Source of the DNA: Smittium culicis
Lineage: Eukaryota; Kickxellomycota; Harpellomycetes; Harpellales; Legeriomycetaceae
Direction: 5' to 3'
NCBI GenBank assembly: GCA_001970855.1
Contig: LSSN01002875.1
Coordinates: 1 to 21,319 of the forward strand
Length of the DNA: 21,319 nt
The notes beneath the pieces are model-generated. The model saw only the letters and a program-made list of their open reading frames with translations. It was not told where the DNA came from and ran no database searches. How positions within the stretch are numbered: position 1 is the first letter of the stretch; each line of letters opens with the position of its first letter. Below, piece by piece: positions 1 to 10,446 of the stretch. A program made the translations under genes and the position numbers.

Positions 1-244
1 ATTTGAAATAATTTTCTTCTTACAAGGCAAATAACTCCGTAAATCGATTAAAACTTTTACAAGTATGATTTTAGAAGAAAATTATTGACTTATTATCGTT
101 TTTGTTCTATAAAAGAGTAACTAGTTATTAAAGTTTGATGTTTTACATATAAAATTCTCAATAAATTTTTTTTGTTAATTTCTAACGTGATTCCAGATAA
201 TTAGACAGTAGATAAGTTGATAATCGTAAGATAGTTAAAAAATA

Positions 245-511
245 ATGGCAGTTTATAGACCATTAAATGAAAGAAAAAAACTTTTTATTATTGCCCATAA
301 GAAGTTTTCAATTTGCGTTGAAATGAGCGAGACTAGAGCGCTAAATGATTGATATAATTATTTGGATAATACCATTGAAAAGCTAGTAAATAAAAAAATA
401 GTAAATAATGGAAATTATAACAGGTTAAACGTCTTATTTTTTCATGGGATGGGAACGCAATCGTTAAAGTATATTTATGAAATACATAATTTATCATTGA
501 TATGGCTGTAA
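245..511 (+). other. Nearly open frame with one internal TGA, possible decayed gene fragment
   Basis: An ATG at 245 opens 35 codons, stops once at TGA (350–352), then the same frame continues for 52 more codons to TAA at 509–511. The predicted text includes a basic start (MAVYRPLNERKK) and, after the stop, segments such as LVNKKIVNNGNYNRL and FFHGMGTQ. The local GC content is higher than the surroundings. I do not recognise a family. It could be a pseudogene, a transposon fragment or chance; in sequence this AT-rich a random frame of this length with only one stop is unusual but not decisive. Confidence 0.2.
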
Positions 512-864
512 AAAGTTGATACTTATTGTATAAGATTTACTGTAGTTATTTCTGAGATAATTTTCTCTTTAAATCTTAGATTTCTATATAAAATGAGGTT
601 TAAAGAATAGATTCTTAAACACATTTTCATAATAGGCTCATATATCATTAAGGTTGATAGTTAGAATTTTTTGGCCCATCTTATTAGATACTTAATTTTT
701 TTTACAAGCTTCAAAATTTAATTTTTCTATCTCTGCTTTTATTTGGGTGTAAGCTTGTTGTTTTTACAGATTAATTTTTCCCTTACTGCTAATAATGTAT
801 GTTAATAATATGTAAACGATAAAATTAAAGAATAATTAAAAAATAAAATAAAGCAAAGATTAAA

Positions 865-888
865 GGTAAAGGTAAAGGTATAGGTAAT
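865..888. repeat. Short tandem GGTAAA-type hexamer repeat
   Basis: Two exact GGTAAA units are followed by GGTATA and GGTAAT, giving four hexamer-spaced GGTA blocks. It lies in gene-free DNA and looks like a short microsatellite. It does not resemble a known telomere repeat of fungi closely enough to claim one. Confidence 0.6.
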
Positions 889-2334
889 ACTAATTTAAAA
901 AGAAATGATAAAATTAGAATAAAAATTTAAGTTAAAAGTAATTATAACTATACTTTAGTAAATTTTATGAATCATTAAAATTCAAAAATATAAGTAAGAA
1001 CTCTATAAAAAAAATTGGTTGAGTATTTTAAACCTATGTAAAAATAAATCTAATTTAATATCTTCACTATTATAGGAAAAGTTTATTTATAAACGTTTGT
1101 CATTTTTTTAGCGCTAGGTAATGCTCTGCTATGAAAAATCAAGTTTTATCCCGTTAATATCGTTTTAATAGAATTTATCGATTTCAAAAACTTATTGAAT
1201 TAAATCAAACGTTTAGATATTAATATCCTGATATCCATTAGCTTGTATGAATATTGGTATATGAAATGAGGAACCGAATTATTTTCAAAAAGAGGCTAAA
1301 TATTAAATTTCAAGAAAATACGAAAACATGAAGAATGTTTTTTATATAATTAATATACAGGTTTTGAAATTTACAATATAAACTTTAGTTATTTGCTAAA
1401 TATTGTCTAAGTATTCCGATAAAAATTTCTATACACTCTAAAATAGTTATAGATAATGTCTAGGTGCAGGTATATAAATTTTAATTCTTATCAAATTAAA
1501 TTCAAGCATGGTAGGTACAATCTAATCAATCATGTAATTTCGAAGTATAAACGCTAAACGGAATCCATGAGAATAAAAATGAAAAAATAGAAAAACATTT
1601 TATTTTTAGATAGCGAGAATGTCATGATAACTTTATCTCAAGATTAAATAGCCAAAAAGAAATTATTCGGATTTTACAGGATTAATAGTGAGTTTTTATT
1701 AATTTAAATAACTTTAGGCGATTAATTGTTCCCTCATTCGTTAAATATGACTCTCCAAGCGATATATTACTATGAATAAAATGACTAACATGGAATTCAT
1801 CGTACCTCGGTGGTCAATAAACCATTATGGATTCAAAAATAAAGGTTAAAATTTGTATCAATCATTAGAGCTGGGATTGATAATATATTCAAAAATATCC
1901 TTAAAAATGAGTCAAAAGCAAATAATATACACAAATGACTTCAATTTGGTTTTTAATATATAAGAAAAATCTTATTTTAAGCATAAAATTTGACTAACTA
2001 TAGAAGGAGTAGATTTTTGATGATATTTTTTCTTTTTAATACTTAATACAAAATATCTGCTTCAATGTTAACAGATATCTAAAATTTTTTATCAATTTTA
2101 GCTAAAGATTATATGTATTTTGAATACTAAAATTTGAAAAAAAGGCTTCTAATTTTTTTATTACAATAGCTTTTTCAGTTTTAAACCCACGTAATTTAAA
2201 CTTGTTTCAAGAAATTTGTGCTTATCCTACTAATTTAAATTTAATGATTAACGGTGAAACATTTATTATTCTTATAATTATTAAACATAAAGAGAAAAAA
2301 ATTAAAAAAAAACAAAACAAGATATACTCTTATT

Positions 2335-3310
2335 TTTATTAAACCTACGTCCATCGAATTTTGGCTATTATTAATAATTTTATCTTATATAGCATAGAAA
2401 CATAAAGTTTTTTACAAGTTTCAATATATTCTTTATTTCATTCTGTTTCGATTCTTTGTTACAATTCATCAATGGTTTTTGGTGAATTGTGTTAATAGCA
2501 TTGGTTCATAATAACTATTTCTCAAAGAGCTTCAATTAGGTTGAGATCTCGAGGCATATTTTTTCAAAAAATCGTACCGAATTCAATTTTTCTAAGTATT
2601 ACATTTTATTGAGATGAATACTACCTAACACTATATTTTTGAAATTTAAATCCAAGTCGTTAATTTTGATCACAATTTTTGTTTCATTATTTAATATACC
2701 AAAATAAACTTCAGAATTAATGGAAATATCTATTTTTATTATATTATCGCCTCCAATTAATCCAAAACAACCAATTAAAATTACTGGTCCTCCTTTTTTT
2801 TTGAGATTATAATTATAATTTTTGTCTTTAAATATGCGTATAAACTCGATACTAAATTAAATTTTCTCCATATTTCTGATATACATTATAATAATATGAT
2901 ATGACTAAATTACGTTTTTTTCGTTCAATAGTTATAATTTTTTATGATTTATAGTAAGAGTGGGTCGTTTGTATACATTTAAATATCAAAGAATCGGGTT
3001 AAATTTAATTTTTACAACTTTAAAAGCCATAGATTTTAATACTGTTTCGCATGATTTTGCATGTGATTTCTATATTTAAATTGGTTGTTATTTCTCTTTA
3101 TATTTTCTAATATAAAATTTTTTGATTGAAGTTATACTCAGCGATAATCTTCGTAATGTGGTTGATCAAAGTTTTTTTGGATGACCAAATTTAAGTTCAT
3201 ATATTTTTGCAATGTACATATTTTCATAATTACTAACTTTGTAAATATTTTCATGTATTTTATTTGTTATTTTCCTCTAGTTATTAGAAATTTTATAACA
3301 CGACTCAAAA
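2335..3310 (-). mobile_element. Decayed Tc1/mariner-family transposase (pseudogene)
   Basis: Read on the minus strand, the stretch carries the Tc1 transposase landmarks in order, across stop codons and frame changes. N-terminal helix-turn-helix-like text (SRVIKFLITRGK) lies near 3300–3260. A GHPKKL block near 3185 matches the GRPRK linker. A segment with KRPTL near 2965 matches the usual KKPLLT region. NYNYNLKKKGGPVILIGCF (about 2840–2765) matches the conserved region before the second catalytic Asp, followed by KIDISINSEVY (about 2740–2700). PRDLNLIEAL (about 2560–2530) matches the SPDLNPIENLW block with the third acidic residue. The tail NSMDVG (about 2355–2340) matches SMPRR. At least two expected Trp codons are now TGA, and the second catalytic Asp of the QQDNDP motif appears lost. 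Length (about 975 bp) equals a normal Tc1 transposase of about 330–345 residues. It is inactive. I could not find terminal inverted repeats by eye. Confidence 0.85.
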
Positions 3311-5645
3311 TATAAAATTTTTTGGCCTTTTTTTTTTCTAAATATTCAAAATCTTATTTATTTTATTTTTGGAAAATTTAATTTATTTTTTAAAAAAAGG
3401 TTAAAGCTTTAAATTGATTAGAACTATATTGATTGGTCATATAATTTTTTAGTTTGGAGTTAAAAAACTTAAAAATTCCAACTTTTTATAATATATTAGT
3501 ATTTATATAGATAAATTTATAAACCCGAATTCAATTAATACATGGATTTGAATTTATAAATAAAAAAATTGAATATAGTCATATTAAAATTTAGATTTAA
3601 TACAAGTTCTTTGAAAATTTTTATTAAAAATAACAAACAAGAAATATTTTTGTAGACTTTTTATTGTGGTTACAAGACGAAATACTGAAAAATAAAACAT
3701 ATCCAATCTAAATTATACTGGAATTAGCGATTATTTAGACATGAATCGTTCTTAATTAATGGATTATCAGAAGCTAAAAATTTTTTCTCCAGGATTAAAT
3801 TTGGAATTCAATCTCTACTCGTGATTTTTAATTTTTTCTGAGGGGTTTTTTGAATCAAAGCGAATTAATTTTTGTTTTTATTTTCTCCTTGAAATAATAT
3901 TAATTACATCTATTAGCTAATACATTTCTCAGAGTTTATATAGGTTTTCAAAGTTAGTATTATTTTATTGAAATATATCACAAGATCTCAAGAATGTACT
4001 TTATGTAAACTTGTGCTTCTTAGTCGCATAAAAATTAAATATTTTCAACTTGAAGTATCGATTACGTTTTAGAGAGTTTTCTAGGAGAATAAAAAGAGAA
4101 TTCGCTGTCAGAGAAATTATGATGATTCAAAAAAAAATCTTTACGATAATTAGGTAAAAGAGTTTATGGTTAAGACATTAAAATTGAATTTAGTACTATA
4201 TCTGATATTATTTCCCCCCCTTTTTTTTATTTCAAGAAATTGAAATTAAAAGCTAGATATTTAAGTTTAAGTACAAGTGATATAAGAAAAGAGAGAAGAA
4301 TGAAAGTTAACTGAAACAGAATTCAGCTTTCGCTTAACACTGAATTTACCCCCAGGCTCTAATCACTGCTATTTTTATGAAACATAAAGCTAGGCTAAAA
4401 TTTTAAAAGTTGATCTAATCGCTATTTTGATATTGGAGTTTTTTGTTTTATCCGCAGATTCAAAAATTATTTCTATAATTAAATAATAATATAAAATAAT
4501 AAATTTCGATGAATTTTAGCTTATTAACATTAAAATCTGGTTAAAATTAAACTAAAATTATATTAAGGTTGTTAATTATATTTATCTCAATTTTTCAAAA
4601 TGTTTATGAATCAAGTATAGGAATACGTAAAAACAATACAACAAAAATTCTAGGTTAAAACTAATTCAATTTTTTTTAACCGTTCAGAATCATGGAATAA
4701 GCTCAGAATTTATTTAAATATTCATTTTAACTAATAAGGCTCTAAAAAAACGATCATTTTCTAATAAAATTTAGAAATAATAGATTTTTAGCTGATTTAA
4801 ATCAGTATCATTTATTCCTATTTAAAATAATTCTTACTAGCAATAAAATTCAAAAAATAAGTGATTTTTTTATCTCTAAAATTTTATGATGCTAATAAAT
4901 TGAAAATTTAGATAATCTAATCTATTCATAGAACTTGTAAAATAGCAAATTATCGGATAAATATATACATGTTAAATAACTGAAATTTTTATAAACTATT
5001 TTCAATGAATTAAATTCGAAAAAGACCTAGTAGAATGGGGAAAAAAAACTTTTTATACGCTTGTGGAAAATGAGAATATAAACAAATAAATATAAAAAAA
5101 TAAAAATTTTATAGAAGGATAAAAAGTATTTGATGTAATATTGATCTTAATAACACCAAAAACCAATGGCTAATTCATTATTTTATAAATTAACGTAGAA
5201 ATTTAAGAACTGCTAATCCTGATAAAAACTTCAAAAAAGATATTAATAGCCTGTTTATATGTATAATATCGATCTTAATTATCATTAAAACCTATATTTA
5301 TTAAATTATAAAGATTAAATCTCAGAATTGACTCAAATATATCTTAATAAGCAATTTTGAATCAAAATGAAAATCGATTAGATATAAGCTGTATTTTCTT
5401 AGGTATTTATATATTTATACGGTTAAGCTTTTTTTTAGAAAGCCTTATATACAAGAAAAATAATAAAATTCACTAGTATTGTTAAATTAAGGTATATCGC
5501 TATTTATTTCTAATAACTAATCAAAAGTGAAAAGAAAGTAAATATTAATAAGCAAAATTATATTTAAACTATCAATTTATGCGTAGTAAATAATAAATGG
5601 CTACAATTATACTAAAATTCTTACAAAATAATGAATCCTGAAAGA

Positions 5646-5662
5646 TATACCATGATGGTATA
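5646..5662. repeat. Perfect 7-bp inverted repeat
   Basis: TATACCA and TGGTATA are separated by a 3-nt loop (TGA). It lies in gene-free DNA and may be chance in such composition. Confidence 0.45.
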
Positions 5663-5873
5663 AATAATATTAATTACAGATTTTTATTAATTTTTTAATG
5701 GCAAAAATGTTTTAGAGCTACCCCTAATACCTTGACTTTTCTAACTATTGAAACTAAATATTAGTTAATATTTTGCAAAAAGTGCATTATATGAGTCTTT
5801 AATCATTTTTATGCTATTATTTTAAAATAATTTACTAATTATTCCCTAAAATCAGGCGTAAACCAAAATTAAG

Positions 5874-5936
5874 TGTTTGGTAATTCACAATGTATGGGTT
5901 TGTATTTATCTATTACTATATGCGCCATACTAAACA
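5874..5936. repeat. Inverted repeat with 9-nt arms
   Basis: TGTTTGGTA (5874–5882) pairs with TACTAAACA (5928–5936) over nine positions, one of them a G·T pair. An alternative inner pairing GTATGG/CCATAC exists in the same loop. The 45-nt loop and short arms would fit a miniature element or chance. Confidence 0.3.
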
Positions 5937-6009
5937 ATAAAATAAAAGTATAACTAAAAATAGCTCATATAATGTGTGATATTGTGTTATAATTTGATTT
6001 TAATTTTTA

Positions 6010-6032
6010 AATAAATGGCTCAACCATTTATT
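6010..6032. repeat. Perfect 9-bp hairpin, extendable
   Basis: AATAAATGG (6010–6018) and CCATTTATT (6024–6032) form a perfect stem around a 5-nt CTCAA loop. With a 2-nt bulge the pairing continues about five further base pairs outward. No gene lies near enough to call it a terminator. Confidence 0.5.
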
Positions 6033-6078
6033 ATTAAAGTAGAATTAACATTAAATTAATATAAATTAGCCATTAAAA

Positions 6079-6116
6079 ATGAAAGTGTAGTTGATACTAG
6101 GGGTTTGTACTTTCAT
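6079..6116. repeat. 8-bp inverted repeat
   Basis: ATGAAAGT (6079–6086) and ACTTTCAT (6109–6116) flank a 22-nt loop containing a GGGG run. It falls in the same hairpin-rich 5.6–6.1 kb interval. Confidence 0.35.
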
Positions 6117-8260
6117 AAGTTATTCTATATTTAACAGTGTATAAATAATCGCATACAGCTACAAGTTTAAATAAAAACTGACTACTTAGTTACTATTCAG
6201 TAAAAAATTTTAGGAAACATATTTAATAAAATGAAGTTATAAATATTCTTATAAATCGGATTCAAAGCAATATTATAGGTCATACAAAACAATATTACAA
6301 CACTCAGCTGACACAAAATAATACTTCCAAAAGAGAAATTTCAAAATTTTTTGATTTGCAGTATTATATGCTAATTATGGTATCAAATTTATTCATTTAT
6401 GGACCGTATTATATTTTTTATCAATAAATTAAATTAAATAAAGTAGGATGTTTTCCAAATTTCGCTAAAATATTTCTTATCAATAATACATTTTTAATTA
6501 AATAGTATTTATAGGAATTATCAAAAAAAAAAAATAGAATTTTTAAATTATTTTTCGTGTTTAGGAGCTAAACAAAAGTTTAAACCACTGATATTTAAGA
6601 AATTTTTTAGCATTATCAAATAAATTGTATGTCTTCACACTAGCAAATAAAATCAATAGTAATAAAGCTAAGGAAGTTCAAAATAATCTCCTGTAAATCT
6701 TAACAATATATAATTATGTATTTATAGAGTATATTTATACTTGATCTAGAATAAAATACTTTACGAAATGTTTTAATGTTATTTATTTCCCATGATTTCG
6801 CTAACTTCAATAATACTAATTATTGAAACTTGTGGTTCACTAATTATATTATATACTTTAAAGAATAGTAAAATAAATATATTTTAATTTAGCAGCGTGG
6901 TTAATGGCAATCACATATTAAATAGCTATAAGAGATCATAAGCATAATAAAAATATAACAAATAATTAGCCCTTTCCTGTCCAAAAATTTAAAAAAAAAC
7001 AATTTATTGGCTCGTTTATGATTTAAAGAAAATTTATTATTTGCTGTTAAAGTATAATAAACCAATAATTCTAATAGCCTCTGAATTAAATTAATTCAAT
7101 AGAACATAATTGGCTATAATATGAGTATCAAAGATAGTTACCGCCCATGAAAGGGTTAAAATATAATAAATGTATAATAAAAACAATTGAAAATGATAAT
7201 AAGCGGCCTATAAAAATCATCAATTTTTTTATGCAGCTGTATATTGTTCGTAAAAAATTCTGGCCCTAGTTTCTGGGTATAAATTATTGATTAGTGTAAT
7301 TAAATTATTAGATATAATTCACATGGAAAAGCTTTATGAACTTTTCAGATAAATGCACTCAAAAAAAGCTAGTTTTTTTATATTATTATTGAGAATTTGT
7401 TTTTAGGAAGCAAAATATATGAGAGTTATTAAGTTGAAAGTTAAATAAATTTAACTAAGACCCCACAAAGATTCGATTGGGTGCTCCTATAAACGCTAAT
7501 TTAACATCAGCTGATTTTAAGAGTAGATTTTTCATTTAATAGAATTGGAGAGGTGATTGGATAAAGTTTTAGTATGTAGATAAAAGCCTACGAGGTGATT
7601 GAGCTGAATAATTATGCAAAGCTTTAATATAGGCTATGTAGAAATAAAAACCAAATAAAATTATTTTTTTCTTAATAGCTCTATAAATTCGTCAAATCAG
7701 TAATTAGCAAATTAAAGCAGTAAAAGTCAGTAAATAAAATCGCCGAGACAATTTTAGAGTAAATCTTGTACCTAAATTTAATTATACTCAGCTACTCAGC
7801 TACTGATCTATTCCCCTTTTTGCTATAACCGCATACATATGAACTTCTAAAGCCAATCATATTATATTATCAAATATAATTACGAAAACATACAGTATAT
7901 TGGCATGTTCAAACCAAGTGGCAAATAAAAATTTAAAGTAAAAAATTCGAGCGAATCAATAAACGACAAATAGCTATAGAAAATAAGCAGTAAAATAGAG
8001 ATAAACTGGCGTATTTATAATGATAGTCAGTATAAAGGCGCAGAAAGAGTATAGCATTCTAAAATCCATAAAGTTAAGCGCCAACTACTTCAAAAGTTCT
8101 AAATGAAATATATACTTTTTATTTATATGATTTCAATCAAGACTTCTCATATTTATATATTTCTATTATCTTTTCAATTCACAAATCTAAATCGAAATAT
8201 CATTTCCTGAATCACTGTTCAAAAGCTCTCTTCACACATTTTTAAACTTCGAAAGACAAA

Positions 8261-10054
8261 ATGGATTCTGAGAGCTTAGTTAAAAATCTCAAGCCTCTTG
8301 AGGCAAATACCGTGATGAAAGGAACGACCGTTCTTGACGCCGCGTTCATCATGACAGCGAAAAAGGCATATTGTCTATTAGTCATAGATTCCCAAGATGG
8401 TCTAGTTGGAATATTTACTGCTAAAGATATAGCTTTCAGAGTAGTAGCCGAAGGAAAATCCGCTTTAGAAACAAAGGTAGAAGACATCATTACCCCTGAT
8501 CCTATCACTGTAAACATGCAATCTCTGAGCATAGAAGCTCTAGATATTATGGTTGACAAGGAATTCCGTCATTTGCCTGTTTGTAACGAATTTGGCGATG
8601 TTGTTGGGATGCTAGATATTATTAGCTGCATGTACGAAGGAATCGAAAATTTGACTCAAAATAGCGATCTATTTAAAGATAGTGGCGACGATAAATTAAA
8701 TCCCGATTTTGATCAAATCCACAATTATTTAGAGGATGCTAAAAAAATTCTTGATTCCTTACAAGTTGGCAGCATACTTAAAGAAGAGTCTGTAGCTAAA
8801 GTTTACCAATCTGAATCTATCCTCGAAGCCTCAAAACTGATGAAAGCTAAAAAAAGTACCTGTGCGCTAGTTATTGACGAACAGTCTAACGCTGTAATTG
8901 GCATCTTAACAACAAAAGATATCATCTTAAGAGTTGTCGCTGCGAATATAGATCCTGCTACTGCAACAGTCGATATTGCTATGACTCCGCACCCTGACAC
9001 AATTGTTCCAACGACTTTGGTTATGGATGCGCTAATACAAATGCATACTAAAAAATACATGAATCTCCCTGTTGTCTCCAATAGTGGCCAAATATCTGGA
9101 GTCATCACTGTTTCTGAGCTATGCCGTGCAACTTTAAGCCTAATAGATAATAGGCATTCAATTCCCATTAATGAGGAGTTTATTAACGAGTTTGATGAAG
9201 GTAACCAGGATCTTCAAGATTATCAAGAGTATGAGCACGATTATGTTGATTATCCTCAGCAACAAGATTTCCCTCAAATTCACGATGACTACGAATATGC
9301 TGATATAACTCAATACCACGATGACCCAAATTTACAAGAATACGACATGGTTCAATCTCAATATGACGATAGCAGAGACGAAAACGAATCTCCAGATAAT
9401 GGGTATAGCAACTACTATTACACAAATGAAAGCACTGATTATGAACATATGGGACCTTCTCTAGCCCAAAGCCAAGTTGGGAGCTCTACTATGTATGACT
9501 TAGGCTCCCAAATGTCTAGCTACTACCAAAACGCTCAAAGTATCCTAAACTACAATAGCGGTCGTGTAAGTTTTAAGTTTAAATCCAATAGCGGCAAAAT
9601 ATATAGATTCAGCATGGAAACAACGACTTCTTACGATGACTTTAGATCAACAATAGTATCCAAAGTTATTAAAGAAATTCCTCTAAACGCGCAACAGGAT
9701 TTCTCATTAAAAATAGAGTTTTTAGATAGCGACGGCGATTACATTATACTAACTAATGACAAAGATTTAGACGCTATGATTACTAGTCACATTAACTCAA
9801 CATATTTAACTGGCTCTTCTACTAGCCAAGCCATTCCTCTCAAGGTTTCTATATCTTATAAAGTCATAAGCGAAACTATAATAGACAAACCTACTGCAGC
9901 TAAGACAGGAAACAGATCGTCTTTAAGTGTCAGTAGCCCAAGATTGCAGAAATTTAAGCCTACTAGAACAGGCAGTACTGCATTTTCTTTGGGATTAATG
10001 GCAGCATCAATAGGACTTGTTGCATTTGCAATCCAAAAATACGCAAACAAATAG
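8261..10054 (+). CDS. CBS/PB1 domain protein with C-terminal membrane anchor (Mug70-like)
   Basis: A single uninterrupted frame encodes 597 residues. Two tandem CBS pairs occupy about residues 10–127 and 168–292; repeated landmarks are CLLVIDSQDGLVGIFTAKD and CALVIDEQ…GILTTKDI, each followed by the MTP/ITP-type second CBS motif. CBS pairs usually bind adenosyl nucleotides or similar ligands. Residues 300–430 form an acidic, Tyr/Gln/Asn-rich, probably disordered linker. A PB1 domain covers about 435–535, with a clear acidic OPCA loop (DSDGDYIILTNDKDLDAMI, 489–507) and a basic residue on the first strand, so it could bind PB1 partners through either face. Residues about 572–591 are hydrophobic and end in QKYANK, typical of a tail anchor. 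This order matches fungal CBS-PB1 proteins related to S. pombe Mug70, though without a long Ser-rich N-terminus. The start is the first ATG after an in-frame TAA (8243–8245), with A at −3. Biochemical role unknown; localisation inferred. Confidence 0.93.
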   Translation: MDSESLVKNLKPLEANTVMKGTTVLDAAFIMTAKKAYCLLVIDSQDGLVGIFTAKDIAFRVVAEGKSALETKVEDIITPDPITVNMQSLSIEALDIMVDKEFRHLPVCNEFGDVVGMLDIISCMYEGIENLTQNSDLFKDSGDDKLNPDFDQIHNYLEDAKKILDSLQVGSILKEESVAKVYQSESILEASKLMKAKKSTCALVIDEQSNAVIGILTTKDIILRVVAANIDPATATVDIAMTPHPDTIVPTTLVMDALIQMHTKKYMNLPVVSNSGQISGVITVSELCRATLSLIDNRHSIPINEEFINEFDEGNQDLQDYQEYEHDYVDYPQQQDFPQIHDDYEYADITQYHDDPNLQEYDMVQSQYDDSRDENESPDNGYSNYYYTNESTDYEHMGPSLAQSQVGSSTMYDLGSQMSSYYQNAQSILNYNSGRVSFKFKSNSGKIYRFSMETTTSYDDFRSTIVSKVIKEIPLNAQQDFSLKIEFLDSDGDYIILTNDKDLDAMITSHINSTYLTGSSTSQAIPLKVSISYKVISETIIDKPTAAKTGNRSSLSVSSPRLQKFKPTRTGSTAFSLGLMAASIGLVAFAIQKYANK

Positions 10055-10446
10055 CTTGATCATATAAACCACATTAATTTAAGAATCATATAATATCCGT
10101 CAATAGAAATAAAATAGTAAATTAGTATAATATCATTTTTTTCCCCTTTATAATTGTGATTTATTTAAAAATGGGTTAATTATCAGTAAAGATAACAAAA
10201 AAATGTATATGTAAAGTAAAGGAATTTAATAACGCCTTTAATTATGATTAAAATATATAGAAACTAGGTGTATTAGGCACTCTATGAAGATTAATGTTTA
10301 ACAAATGAATAATAAATGTATAAAACAGGCTGTAAAAAGTCCTTTCTTTTCTTTTCTTTATCTTTTTAGGAATAATGTGAAAGAAAAAAAAAAGTTTTGA
10401 TTGATTAGTATCTTTGCAGTCAAAGAAAAGCCAGATGTGCTATTTA
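10055..10446. other. Convergent 3' intergenic region
   Basis: This 392-bp gap separates the ends of the plus-strand CBS/PB1 gene and the minus-strand coiled-coil gene, so it must contain both polyadenylation regions. An AATAAA occurs at 10108–10113 shortly after the plus-strand stop. A pyrimidine tract with repeated TTTTC units lies around 10339–10370 and an A-run at 10384–10393; read on the minus strand these are purine- and T-rich tracts downstream of the coiled-coil gene. No additional gene is visible. Confidence 0.6.

Larger units (their letters stand above)
1..2330. other. AT-rich stretch with no intact gene
   Basis: Both strands are closed by frequent stop codons. Slightly more GC-rich patches occur near 245–511, 1090–1300 and 1680–1860, where frames stay open for 35 to 60 codons before a stop. 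None gives a protein I recognise. No tRNA-like T-arm, rRNA segment or CRISPR-like array was seen. The patches may be remnants of decayed genes or transposons, like the clear one immediately to the right, but this is inference. Confidence 0.6.
3311..8260. other. Long AT-rich gene-free stretch
   Basis: About 5 kb with dense stop codons in all frames and no recognisable protein, tRNA or rRNA. It contains homopolymer runs, including C7 followed by a T run at 4214–4228, and several small perfect hairpins between 5.6 and 6.1 kb, listed separately. The last few hundred bases must hold the promoter and 5' UTR of the plus-strand gene starting at 8261, but no motif there can be assigned with confidence. 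Confidence 0.6.

Noticed and set aside
2335..3310. TGA read as tryptophan (altered genetic code)
   Set aside because: Two TGA codons fall at Trp positions, but only in a transposase relic that also has TAA/TAG stops and frame changes. The intact Mid1-like gene uses TGG for the conserved Trp of its YEIWL motif, and no intact frame here needs TGA as Trp.
7440..7625. Tandem duplication around two AGGTGATTG copies
   Set aside because: Only a 9–10 nt core repeats and the flanking bases do not align consistently.
8242..10050. Four minus-strand frames of 64 to 121 residues opposite the CBS/PB1 gene
   Set aside because: They lie wholly antisense to a well-supported protein, show no domain and are explained by its codon pattern.
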